A stretch of 61,927 nucleotides of DNA from Cerasicoccus frondis (GCA_031296915.1 JAVDPC010000035.1:1-61927), one strand, 5' to 3'. Shown: positions 16,917-25,264, counted from the first letter of the stretch. The notes: a model not told the origin generated them from the letters alone. Program-made: numbers and translations.

Positions 16917-18241
16917 GTCGCGAGATCTGTCAACGCTGGGCTCAACTAGTTGAACAAGGCCCCGATGAGCTCGTCGTAATTCACGGCGCGCAACGCTGGA
17001 CACGGCGTGAGCTAAACTTACTCGCGAAGCAGTATCATGAGCAACTACGAGGGCTCCGCTTAAAGCAGATGGGAGTTGCGCTCCACTTGCCCAACAGCGC
17101 AGATTGGCTGGCGGCGTTTCTTGCGCTGCGTTGGTTTGGCGCCGTAGTCATCCCATTCGACGCCAGCGCGACCCATGACTATGCCCAGAGGAGCGCACAA
17201 CACCTGGGTTGCTTTGCATTGCAAAGCAAATCGCTCCAAACAGTTTCCGATAAACCACGTCAGTGGAAGTCCAACGTTGCGCTACTGAAAGTCACCTCGG
17301 GCAGCAGCGGAACCCCTAAAGCAATTCCCTTTACCGAATCTGAACTTTGCGCCGATGCAGACAACATCATTGCGACCATGGGCTTGCGCGCGAATGACCT
17401 GAACTTCGCACTACTGCCCTTTGCCCACAGCTATGCCCTGGGGAACTTAGTCGTCCCGTTGTTGACCAGTGGCATTCCGCTGGCAATAGGCAGCACGCCC
17501 CTGCCACGTGTCATCGCAGAGGAAATAACCGAGTCTGGAGCCACCGTATTTCCATCCGTCCCGTCAGTCTTCGACGCCTTCACGAAGTTCGAGCACATTG
17601 ACCTCGGCAAACTTCGGCTCTGCATTTCAGCGGCAGCCCCCTTATCATCGAAACTTGCTCAAAAATTCCGCGAACAGTACGGGCTCTACATTCATAATTT
17701 TTACGGCGCCAGTGAATGTGGCGGCATTGCCTATGATCGCACAGGCATAGCAGGCGTCACCGGCGAATCCATTGGCCAACCGATGGAAAACGTATCGCTC
17801 AGCATCACTCAACGAGGCTTGCTCCGCGTGCAATCGGCGGCAGTTAGTTCTTACGGACGAAGCATCGATGCAAGTGGTCGATCCCGGTTTACTTTGGATG
17901 ACAAAGTATCGTTCCTGGCAGATGGCAGCATCGTAATGTGTGGGCGCGCCGATCGCATTGTCAAATGTGCCGGCAAACGCATTGATCTTGCCGCTCTGGA
18001 GCACGTGGCTGTGACGACTCCAGGTATCGATTGCGCCACGGCGCTCCACGATGTTCGCAACGACCGCCTACTCGTAGCCATCCAGGGGCAAACCCTGGCC
18101 GATGTTGCGTTAGCCAACTTACAAACTGCGTTCCCCTACCTCCAAGGCCGCATCCGCGTCAAGCGCCTGCTAAAAATCCCCACAAACGCCCGGGGCAAGA
18201 TTGATACGGCTACTTTAATGAAAAGAATGCTCTCAAGTTAG
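16913..18241 (+). CDS. Acyl/aryl-activating ligase (ANL superfamily)
   Basis: 442 residues from the ATG that overlaps the preceding stop (ATGA). The phosphate-binding loop TSGSSGTPKAIPF lies at about residue 127, the A5 motif is NFYGASECGG, and the C-terminal hinge and lysine regions appear as IVKCAGKRIDL and NARGKIDTATL. It would activate a carboxylic acid as an adenylate and load it on one of the two ACPs, giving the starter unit. It is the last gene of the operon; 130 gene-free bases follow before the repeat at 18373. Confidence 0.85.
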   Translation: MSREICQRWAQLVEQGPDELVVIHGAQRWTRRELNLLAKQYHEQLRGLRLKQMGVALHLPNSADWLAAFLALRWFGAVVIPFDASATHDYAQRSAQHLGCFALQSKSLQTVSDKPRQWKSNVALLKVTSGSSGTPKAIPFTESELCADADNIIATMGLRANDLNFALLPFAHSYALGNLVVPLLTSGIPLAIGSTPLPRVIAEEITESGATVFPSVPSVFDAFTKFEHIDLGKLRLCISAAAPLSSKLAQKFREQYGLYIHNFYGASECGGIAYDRTGIAGVTGESIGQPMENVSLSITQRGLLRVQSAAVSSYGRSIDASGRSRFTLDDKVSFLADGSIVMCGRADRIVKCAGKRIDLAALEHVAVTTPGIDCATALHDVRNDRLLVAIQGQTLADVALANLQTAFPYLQGRIRVKRLLKIPTNARGKIDTATLMKRMLSS

Positions 18242-18372
18242 CGTTAGGAGATGGCTGGTCGCCAGATACATCTTACTTTATTGAACTGTCATCAAGCGCT
18301 CTGTCACGAAGCCACCAAGTAAGGCTTTGTCCGCCGAAATACCCGCAAATTCCCACGCCTCAGCATTCGTCT

Positions 18373-18967
18373 CTAGAGCCAACGGACATTCAAAATAGCA
18401 ATTCGTCCAGGAGTAGAATTATCATATGTCACTGAAGATAAGCACCAAAGGTGCGATCTCATTCTAGCCTAGGGTCAACGTAAGTCGCAGCGCGACTGAA
18501 GTGCAGCCCTAGAGCACTTTTCATCTAGATTGGCCGATCAGGCCGCAGTGATTTTTCGTGTCCAGCAAGGCGGCTTGAGCGTCGCAGGCTGGAAGCCTGT
18601 GAGCGAAAAGCCAACAACACTGGCGCGGAAAAGCACTCGGTTTAGGGCTTGGGGCCAGATTGGAAGTTCGCCGCGTTGGCATTTCAATCACGGGCTTCCA
18701 GCCCGCTCAATCAAAGCCGCCTTGCGCGGCATCCAATCTCTACCCCACCTGACTCGGCCAATCTAGATGAAAAGTGCTCTAGGTATCAAGACACAAACAA
18801 ACCTTTAAGCACTGAAAGGGTAGCTTCATGAGGCCGTGCTTTCAGCACTCCAAAGAAACATTGTTGATTATTCCTAGGGCTGCGCTTCGTCGCTGCGCTC
18901 CTTGCTGACCCTAGGCTAGAATAAAACCGCGCCTTTGGCGCTCAGAATGAATGTCCGTTGGCCCTAG
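18373..18967. repeat. Outer foldback (MITE-like) element with long inverted arms
   Basis: The left arm (about 18373-18512) and the right arm (about 18873-18967) are imperfect inverted copies: both run CTAG, (A/G)GCCAACGGACATTCA, an AGCGCCAAAGGCGC-like palindrome, ATTCTAGCCTAGGGTCA, and GCAGCCCTAG. Both ends are CTAG. The middle is occupied by a second element (18509-18782). No transposase is encoded. The stop codon of the HtrA gene (18964-18966, read on the minus strand) is formed by the terminal CTAG. Confidence 0.75.
18509..18782. repeat. Inner foldback (MITE-like) element with 29-base terminal inverted repeats
   Basis: Bases 18509-18537 and 18754-18782 form a near-perfect 29-base inverted repeat starting CTAGAGCACTTTTCATCTAG. 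The inside is itself a loose palindrome: AGGCTGGAAGCCTG near 18590 answers GGGCTTCCAGCCCG near 18692. The right 101 bases recur at 1-101. The element interrupts the outer element where a CTAG stood. The open frames inside it (18530-18766) are not genes. Confidence 0.8.
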
Positions 18968-20349
18968 CGAGGTTTCAGCACTAGATAGGATGCCTGATGC
19001 CCACGGTCGACCTCGATTAAAACCTTCTCTGGTTTCGCCACCCATGCCTCGTAAGCCTCCTTGAGGGAATCCAGCGTCGTGATCGATTTATCGCCGACTT
19101 TTAAAATAATGTCCCCCCGTCCAACGCCAGCTTCAGCCGCCGGATAACCAGCCTGCACCCCCATCACCCGAACGCCGTCGCTGGACTTCAACTTCTCTTC
19201 CCGCGCCACAGCCTTCGATATACGCTGCACACTAACGCCCCATTTTTCAAATGCTTCCATCGCGCCAACCCGGCTCTCCAGCGGCTCGGTCATAAGCATC
19301 ATAGTCTGCGTTTTATCACCGCGGCGTACAACAAACTCAATGTCGCTACCAACCGGTTGGCTAGCAATAGAGTTCTGGATCGCTGGCAACTGCTCCGGGA
19401 AACGCCCATCAACCGCCTCTCCATTAATGCTCAATACAATATCTCCCGGGCTCATGCCTGCCTTGCTCGCAGGCGACCCCGGGTCGATGCTCTGCAACAA
19501 CATGCCGCGATTCGCCTCAAGCTGGTAGAAATTCTCCAGATCCTGTAACGGCCCCGGCGTGATTCCCACATAGCTACGAATCACGGAATCCGTCTCCAGC
19601 AACTGTCTCAGCACCTCGCGTGCGATATCGCTTGGCACTGCAAACGCCAGGTTGTTTGCTCCGAGGTAGGCGCGTGTATTAATGCCGATTACCTGACCAT
19701 TAGGCAACACCAGTGGTCCGCCGCTATTCCCTGGATTGATCGCCGCATCGGTTTGCAACCAAGTGTTGAAGGCTCCGGTCTCGTAGCCCTGCCCCACCGT
19801 GCGGCCTTCAAAGAAACGATTTGTGTTGGAGATAATCCCACGGGACACTGTGCGTGTCAGACCATTGGGAGTGCCAACGGCATAGACTGTCTCACCGGGC
19901 CGAAGCTTGCTGCTGTCTCCAAACTCGGCATGCGAAAAACTCAATCCACGCTTGGCAATTTCATCAGCGTCCAACTGGACTACCGCAAGGTCTGTCCAAT
20001 GGTCCCACCCGATCAGCTTCGCCGGCACGCGTTCGAGGTTGTTCAACGTCACCGAAATACGCTCAGCATAGGGATTCACCACATGAGCATTGGTCAAAAT
20101 GACCCCATCTTCAGTCATGATGACACCGCTGCCAACCCCCCGCGCCGTGCGCTTGGCGCCGCCCTCAAACGTGGTTTCCCACACGTCGAGCCGCACCACG
20201 CTATCGAGCAGGCGATCAAATTCACGGCGGTTTTTAGTGTCTCCCTGTAAAGCATCCGTCTGTTGGTGCGCACACCCACCAAACAGCCACAACGAACCGA
20301 TAACTCCCATGAGCATAACCCGCCTCAAACGACTCTCTAGAAAACGCAT
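18964..20349 (-). CDS. HtrA/Deg-family serine protease lipoprotein
   Basis: 461 residues from the ATG at 20347-20349. A lipoprotein signal (GSLWLFGGCAHQQ, lipidated C26) places it in the periplasm on a membrane. The trypsin-like triad is complete: H89 (LTNAHVV), D120 (HWTDLAVV) and S209 (NPGNSGGPL). Two PDZ domains follow (about residues 260-345 and 375-460), each with a GxIxxx core (SPGDIVLSINGEAV and GRGDIILKVGDKSI). It should degrade or refold misfolded envelope proteins. An upstream in-frame ATG at 20463 is rejected because it would bury the signal peptide. The stop codon comes from the adjacent repeat. Confidence 0.92.
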   Translation of the reverse strand: MRFLESRLRRVMLMGVIGSLWLFGGCAHQQTDALQGDTKNRREFDRLLDSVVRLDVWETTFEGGAKRTARGVGSGVIMTEDGVILTNAHVVNPYAERISVTLNNLERVPAKLIGWDHWTDLAVVQLDADEIAKRGLSFSHAEFGDSSKLRPGETVYAVGTPNGLTRTVSRGIISNTNRFFEGRTVGQGYETGAFNTWLQTDAAINPGNSGGPLVLPNGQVIGINTRAYLGANNLAFAVPSDIAREVLRQLLETDSVIRSYVGITPGPLQDLENFYQLEANRGMLLQSIDPGSPASKAGMSPGDIVLSINGEAVDGRFPEQLPAIQNSIASQPVGSDIEFVVRRGDKTQTMMLMTEPLESRVGAMEAFEKWGVSVQRISKAVAREEKLKSSDGVRVMGVQAGYPAAEAGVGRGDIILKVGDKSITTLDSLKEAYEAWVAKPEKVLIEVDRGHQASYLVLKPR

Positions 20350-20492
20350 CCCCACACCATGGGCACCCGGACCGCTAAAGCAAGCCTGCGAGGCAGTATA
20401 CAACAAACAGACGGCGACAGAGTCTGGAACAACGCGATTTTCGTCCTTGACCCGCCCTCCCAAGAATGTTGTTTATTTTCGCTTTCTTGGTT

Positions 20493-20568
20493 GCCGGGCT
20501 AGCTCAGTTGGTAGAGCGACTCATTCGTAATGAGTAGGTCGTCGGTTCAAATCCGATGCCCGGCTCCA
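20493..20568 (+). tRNA. tRNA-Thr (anticodon CGT)
   Basis: 76 bases including an encoded CCA. Acceptor GCCGGGC pairs with GCCCGGC, the D-loop is AGCTCAGTTGGTAGAGC, the anticodon stem ACTCA/TGAGT encloses TTCGTAA (anticodon CGT), and the T-arm reads GTCGGTTCAAATCCGAT. The 3' part from 20522 is the attachment core shared with 34095, so the downstream half of this tRNA is supplied by the integrated element. Confidence 0.95.
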
Positions 20569-20575
20569 TTCCAAG
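20522..20575. other. attL: left attachment site
   Basis: 54 bases identical to 34095-34148. The core begins in the anticodon stem of tRNA-Thr and runs through its 3' end and CCA into the flanking CATTCCAAG-like sequence. This is the classic target of tyrosine recombinases; the integrase gene starts 130 bases away. Confidence 0.92.
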
Positions 20576-20586
20576 AACCCCCACAA

Positions 20587-20620
20587 CCCGCATGAACATT
20601 AAGCCTTGCGGGATTTTTTG
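20587..20620 (+). terminator. Terminator after tRNA-Thr, carried by the element
   Basis: CCCGCA (20587-20592) pairs with TGCGGG (20607-20612) and a T6 run follows. A near-identical structure stands after attR at 34160-34192. As this copy lies on the element side of attL, the element brings its own terminator for the tRNA it completes. Confidence 0.75.
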
Positions 20621-20707
20621 CGCCCTGGCAGAGTGATAGCAATACCACTGCTCATACATTCAAAATTCGGCAGTTTTTCCAAGTTATCTATCAATTCTTT
20701 GTCAACG

Positions 20708-21832
20708 ATGGGACGTAAACGCAAAGGCGCTAGACTCTACAAAATCAACCACCCTTCTACACCGTGGCAGGTCTACCTGAACCAGCCCGGTAAGAAGCCA
20801 ATCCGCAAGCACTACTCGGACAAAGAAAAGGCCCAAGCGGAGGTGGACCGGCTCAATGACGCGATTGCAGCTGAGGGCATTGAAGGTGTTGTTTTTGGAG
20901 CTGAAGCCAGAGCGGATTACATAGCCGCTAAACGTCGCCTTGATCCCTACGACGTATCGCTATCCGAGGTAGTCGACTACTGGCTCGAACGTCACCCCAA
21001 ATGCGCCGAAAAGGACTTCCTCGAAGCCATACATGACTTCATCGCCGCCAAGCGCCGCGCCAATCGTAGCCCTAAGACACTCCAAGAGCACGAAAACCGC
21101 TTGAAGGAATTCCGGAAGTTCTCACTCGCTGAGCATGTCGGCGCCGTAACGCCTGAGAATTGCCGCGACTACCTATCCCGCCCTCACCTATCCCCCGCCA
21201 GCATAAAGCGCTATCAGGCGACATTGAGCGTATTCTTTGGCTATTGCCGGAAGCGAGGATGGATGAGCACAGACCCACTAGAGAGCTTCGACTCGATAAC
21301 CATCGACGCCAAGCAACCTGTAATCCTAACACCTGAGGAAGCGGCACGATTCATGGCAGCTGTCGAGAAAATCGAAGGCGGGCGAATTGCTCGAGCAGTA
21401 GCATTGCGACTCTTTGCGGGTTTACGCCCAAGCGAACAGGAGCATCTATCAGAGAGCGACATACTTAAAGATGGAATTCGTGTCGCCCAGGGAAAGATTA
21501 GAGGTCGCCGTGCTATTCGCATTGTTCCGATGATACCAACACTACGTAGATGGTTAGATTCATTCGCCTATCAGCCAATAAAACCAGCTAACTTCCGCAA
21601 GCTACAGGACAAAGCAATTGAAAAGGCCGGCCTACGAAACACTTGGTGCACCGACATCCTAAGACATACCTGGATATCATATCGTCTTGCTGAGACCCAG
21701 AACGAAAGATCGACAGCAAGAGAAGCTGGAAACACACCTGAAATCATCTACAGACACTATTATCAACTTGTCACCGAATCTGATTTATTAGATTTTCTCG
21801 AGATTAACCCGCGTCAGCAATACACCGATTAA
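20708..21832 (+). CDS. Tyrosine recombinase/integrase
   Basis: 374 residues from the ATG at 20708; upstream in-frame starts overlap the terminator. The N-terminal part contains an Arm-type DNA-binding region (WQVYLNQPGKKPIRKHYSDK), then a SAM-like core-binding domain (SPKTLQEHENRLKEFRKF). The catalytic domain shows LRLFAGLRPSEQEHL (Arg I), TDILRHTWISYRL (the HxxR box, with T for the first His) and a C-terminal IIYRHYYQLV with the tyrosine nucleophile. It would integrate and excise the element at the tRNA site. It heads a five-gene operon with the cargo: the next gene starts two bases after its stop. Confidence 0.92.
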   Translation: MGRKRKGARLYKINHPSTPWQVYLNQPGKKPIRKHYSDKEKAQAEVDRLNDAIAAEGIEGVVFGAEARADYIAAKRRLDPYDVSLSEVVDYWLERHPKCAEKDFLEAIHDFIAAKRRANRSPKTLQEHENRLKEFRKFSLAEHVGAVTPENCRDYLSRPHLSPASIKRYQATLSVFFGYCRKRGWMSTDPLESFDSITIDAKQPVILTPEEAARFMAAVEKIEGGRIARAVALRLFAGLRPSEQEHLSESDILKDGIRVAQGKIRGRRAIRIVPMIPTLRRWLDSFAYQPIKPANFRKLQDKAIEKAGLRNTWCTDILRHTWISYRLAETQNERSTAREAGNTPEIIYRHYYQLVTESDLLDFLEINPRQQYTD

Positions 21833-21834
21833 AG

Positions 21835-22413
21835 ATGCCGTCAAACACACAGCTTATCGCCATAACCGGGTCGCACTCAACCGGCAAGACCACTCTCATC
21901 AATGACTTAAGTAGGTCCCTGAATTCAAAAGGCCTTGATCACTCGGTAATTAGTGAAATACCCCGAGAAATTTGCCGGCAACTAGGGGATGATGCTTTTC
22001 ATCGAGATAAAAATACGTTAAGTAAACAAACCATGTTAATGATGTTGCAGCTTGCGAGGGAACGTGCTGCAACCTCCAGAATAACACTTAGTGATCGGAC
22101 TATCCTCGATCATTGGATCTATACCAAGAATACATTCAATGCCACTAAAGAATTTATAGAACTAAGGGATATACTGTTCAGCGCAGTAGCTGACTCCCTG
22201 TCAGCATATAGACTAATCCTATATATACCAATCGAAATACCACTTCAGCAGGACGATGTAAGAGAAGATGACAAGGCATTCCAAAGGCAAATCGATAAAG
22301 ACATAAAAGAATCATTACTCAATACTGGTATAAATTTTAGCACCATATCAGGAAACCCGATTGAACGCGCAGACAAGACGATCAAAATACTCGAAAACGA
22401 AGGCATAATTTAA
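21835..22413 (+). CDS. P-loop nucleotide/nucleoside kinase-like ATPase (AAA_28/NadR-like)
   Basis: 192 residues. The Walker A is G12-SHSTGKTT (ITGSHSTGKTTLINDL), followed by SVISEIPREICRQLG, the pattern of the AAA_28/NadR nicotinamide-riboside-kinase-like group. ISDRT-like LSDRTILDHWIY supplies the Walker B/DR region, and QQDDVREDDKAFQRQIDKD matches the lid arginine helix. In this family the enzymes phosphorylate nucleosides or nucleotides. It is AT-rich compared with the host genes and is translated directly behind the integrase, which suggests the two are expressed together. Substrate not determinable; a modified or free pyrimidine nucleoside is a guess from the neighbours. Confidence 0.75.
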   Translation: MPSNTQLIAITGSHSTGKTTLINDLSRSLNSKGLDHSVISEIPREICRQLGDDAFHRDKNTLSKQTMLMMLQLARERAATSRITLSDRTILDHWIYTKNTFNATKEFIELRDILFSAVADSLSAYRLILYIPIEIPLQQDDVREDDKAFQRQIDKDIKESLLNTGINFSTISGNPIERADKTIKILENEGII

Positions 22414-22416
22414 AAA

Positions 22417-22905
22417 GTGAGTTCACGAATATATATCTCATCAGCCCTTGCGGCCTCCTCCGATCTCAAAAATGCAAGACTGCTATATGAAAATATCGCT
22501 GACGAACTGCGGCATTTGGGCTACCAACCGTATTTGCCTCATAAAAAAACTGACCCCGTCATCAACATTGAATCCAAGCCGACAGATGTTTTCGAGGACG
22601 ATATTGATGCCATGTTTTCAGCTAACTATGTTCTAGCTATATTAGATGAGCCATCCCATGGAGTAGGCGCTGAAATAGCTCTTGCTGCGAACAAGGGCAT
22701 TCCAATCATCGCGGTCTGGCAATCAGGCAAGATGGTAAGTCGATTCATTAGAGGCTTTCTCGAAACTCAATCATCTACATGGCAATGCCCCTACGAAACG
22801 AATGAGGAGATTGCGGCAATAGTTTCAAATATCATTCAAAAACGGTCAGAAACCTTGCCCGCTACAACCACGGGAAACAGCTCAGAAAATCTTGCGTTAA
22901 GCTGA
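22417..22905 (+). CDS. Nucleoside 2-deoxyribosyltransferase-like protein
   Basis: 162 residues, GTG start three bases after the kinase stop. SRIYISSALAASSDLKNARL, then LGYQPYLPHKK, DIDAMFSANYVLAILDEPSH and GVGAEIALAANKGIPIIAVW follow the nucleoside-2-deoxyribosyltransferase fold; E86 in GVGAEIALA stands where the family has its nucleophile. Family members exchange bases between deoxynucleosides or hydrolyse deoxynucleoside monophosphates (Rcl/DNPH1-like). Part of the integrase-cargo operon. It could remove or swap the base of a deoxynucleotide that the neighbouring synthase makes or acts on. Confidence 0.78.
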   Translation: MSSRIYISSALAASSDLKNARLLYENIADELRHLGYQPYLPHKKTDPVINIESKPTDVFEDDIDAMFSANYVLAILDEPSHGVGAEIALAANKGIPIIAVWQSGKMVSRFIRGFLETQSSTWQCPYETNEEIAAIVSNIIQKRSETLPATTTGNSSENLALS

Positions 22906-22927
22906 TAATTAGTGTTTTCGTCATTCT

Positions 22928-24298
22928 ATGGTAAAAGAAGCTAAGAATGGTGAAAGTGTAGCCAATAATTCAGAAGAAGCAGTAGTCCATACACTATCTA
23001 ACCTTATACGAGAAGGGTCAGACATTATTGACCCTAACACGACCAAGTCCACTGGGGCAGGCCATAAGACTAAAGAAATAATTGGTTACAAACTAACCAT
23101 AACAAACCCACTCGCCCGCTTAACGACCAATCCACATCTCAAATTCCGCCTACCTCTGGCCGTTGCTCGTTTCACTTGGCTCATTTCTGGGAATGATAGA
23201 TTGCAAGACATCGCATTCTACACAAAGGCTGTAGGCAAATTTAGTGACGATGGCCTCATAGTTCCTGGCTCAAGCTATGGCAAACGAATGCGAAATGCCA
23301 GACCAGGCCTTGACCAACTAGTATCCTGCATAGAAGAATTACGCAGAAACCCCGCTAGTAGAAGGGCTGCGGTATCTATTTATTATCCCGAAGACTCTGC
23401 AAGAAATTCCCGGGATATACCATGCGCATTCGGCATTTTTTTTCACATTAGGGAAGAACAACTTATTACATCAATCATCATGCGCTCTAACAACGCGTTT
23501 ATGTTGATGCCATACAATATTTTTGAATTCTCAATGCTCGCAGAAATAGTTGCCAATAATGTTGGCGTAAAATGCGGCAAACTCGTATACTTTGCAGGCT
23601 CCATGCACCTATACGAAAGAGACTTCAAAAACGCAAAAGAGACTATCGAGTCTTTTTACAGATCTCCAGAAGCAGAAAATTCGATTATGAATGCCATCCC
23701 CCCCGGGGAAGGGGTAATTGAATCAGTGAATGAATTTTGCATGCATGAAGCCGTGTTGAGACATGAATCTGGGAAGATAAATAATTTAAACATTAAAACG
23801 TATATCGATAAGGCAGAATCAGCCCTTAAGCCATACTGGTTCCAATTCTACTTAATACTATTGTCGCATATAGTTGATTCAAACAAATGCTATGATGCCT
23901 TTAAGGCTATTGAACTAAAGCTAAACAAAACATACCTTCCATATCTCAAAGGCCTATTAGCAAAAAGCACAGAAAAAGACGAAGAAACAATCTCGAAACC
24001 TACGCAGGTTCACATACGGTGGACACCCTTCGAAAAAGAATGCGATAGAATTTACAAACAATACATACCCATGACTGGAAAAACCATTAGGTATGACGAT
24101 CATTATAAGTCCTTCAAACTAAAGCATAGAGAAGACAGTCCAGAAAAACTAAGCTTCATCTTAGAACAATTCAAAAGATACGACCTCTCCGATTTGGGTA
24201 ATCAAAAATATTCACTGAACAAAGATTCTAACCGCAATCATAGCTCAATAAGCGAAAAAAAGCTGAAGCAGATATCAAGAGATGCTTCAAACCTATAA
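22928..24298 (+). CDS. Divergent thymidylate-synthase-family protein with extra C-terminal region
   Basis: 456 residues against about 264 for ThyA. Residues 1-270 follow the thymidylate synthase fold: SSYGKRMRNARPGLDQL, SRRAAVSIYY (R145-R146, the phosphate-binding pair from the partner subunit), IPCAFGIFF with the nucleophile C166, IIMRSNNAFMLMPYN (R186, N197) and AGSMHLYERD (H227, Y229). By hand alignment, E58 of E. coli ThyA is not conserved (WLISGND region), the residue after the cysteine is Ala instead of His, and D169 is replaced by N189. N197, the dUMP-type residue, is kept. The last 180 residues (VHIRWTPFEKECDRIYKQY and on) are not part of ThyA and are unrecognised. It may be a nucleotide hydroxymethylase or a non-methylating homologue. 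Confidence 0.75.
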   Translation: MVKEAKNGESVANNSEEAVVHTLSNLIREGSDIIDPNTTKSTGAGHKTKEIIGYKLTITNPLARLTTNPHLKFRLPLAVARFTWLISGNDRLQDIAFYTKAVGKFSDDGLIVPGSSYGKRMRNARPGLDQLVSCIEELRRNPASRRAAVSIYYPEDSARNSRDIPCAFGIFFHIREEQLITSIIMRSNNAFMLMPYNIFEFSMLAEIVANNVGVKCGKLVYFAGSMHLYERDFKNAKETIESFYRSPEAENSIMNAIPPGEGVIESVNEFCMHEAVLRHESGKINNLNIKTYIDKAESALKPYWFQFYLILLSHIVDSNKCYDAFKAIELKLNKTYLPYLKGLLAKSTEKDEETISKPTQVHIRWTPFEKECDRIYKQYIPMTGKTIRYDDHYKSFKLKHREDSPEKLSFILEQFKRYDLSDLGNQKYSLNKDSNRNHSSISEKKLKQISRDASNL

Positions 24299-24319
24299 AC
24301 AGAGACAAGTTGCACAGCA

Positions 24320-25246
24320 ATGAGGGATACTATAGTTCATAAATTTATAGCCGCAGGTAATTCATGCGCAGATAGTTATGGTTACGTAACAGCAAATAGT
24401 TTACTAAATAAATTCAATGCTGAGATCATGATTAGACCCTTGCTAGTCGAAGGCATGCTAATGTCAGCAAAAAACGAACATGGTGAAACCGACGGATCAA
24501 AGAAAAACCCATGGCTAATTTTAATTGATGAAGAAAGCTTCAAGACAAATGAGGAAGCCATCATCGCGGAATCATCAAATAAGCCACTGGATAAGGATTT
24601 AAGAGAGACGATCGCTCACGAAGTGGGGCATATCCTCAGCTTTGACAGACACCACGGAAAGTTGAAAGAAAAACCAAACAGATCTTCAGCAAGGCAGTCC
24701 GACAGAATTGAAAAATACGAGGCTGAAACCGACGATCTATACCCCTATTTTCTACTCTCTGAAAACAAACTCGAGGCCTATTTCTCAGACAGAAATAATC
24801 CGCCCAGCCTAACAGAAATCATAGGCCTAGTAAACTTTTCTGCAGTCACAAACAAAACGTTTATCCATCGCTTAAAGTTGATGAACAAAACTCCCAAGAG
24901 CGATTGTCTAAACTATAAAGGCTGTATCAACTTTGCAGTTGGGCTATGCAGTCAGGGCGAAGATGGCACAGCAGAATTTGACAGCAATGAAGTGTTTTAC
25001 TCTTTTAAAAACAACATTTTACCGCAAAGCATTGAAAGTCTAATCAAATCAAATGACACAAAATCTTTAGTAAAAGAGTTCTCGAAAAAAACTATAAATG
25101 AAAAAGATGGCATACGGAATATTGGTCCAACTAAAATTACCCTCACCAACAAGCGCAAATCTGAAGAATCATATATCCTAAGCAGGCAGCTCATATCTGG
25201 AGCGTCTAAACATGAATTATTATGGGCGTTAACTAGTATATCTTAA
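24320..25246 (+). CDS. Zinc metallopeptidase of ImmA/IrrE-like type
   Basis: 308 residues. HEVGH at residues 100-104 (RETIAHEVGHILSFDRHHGK) is a gluzincin HExxH site; E152 in KLEAYFSD is a candidate third zinc ligand, with the spacing seen in IrrE/ImmA proteins. The N-terminal and C-terminal parts are unrecognised. It is last in the integrase-cargo operon, 21 bases after the thymidylate-synthase-like gene. ImmA-type proteases cut phage repressors on induction, and IrrE-type proteases occur in defence operons; either would fit. It may instead act on its operon partners. Confidence 0.65.
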   Translation: MRDTIVHKFIAAGNSCADSYGYVTANSLLNKFNAEIMIRPLLVEGMLMSAKNEHGETDGSKKNPWLILIDEESFKTNEEAIIAESSNKPLDKDLRETIAHEVGHILSFDRHHGKLKEKPNRSSARQSDRIEKYEAETDDLYPYFLLSENKLEAYFSDRNNPPSLTEIIGLVNFSAVTNKTFIHRLKLMNKTPKSDCLNYKGCINFAVGLCSQGEDGTAEFDSNEVFYSFKNNILPQSIESLIKSNDTKSLVKEFSKKTINEKDGIRNIGPTKITLTNKRKSEESYILSRQLISGASKHELLWALTSIS

Positions 25247-25264
25247 CTACAAGTTGACTGCAAG

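Noticed and set aside
18530..18831. Short open frames in the foldback element
   Set aside because: They lie in palindromic repeat sequence, overlap each other in two frames and have no recognisable product.
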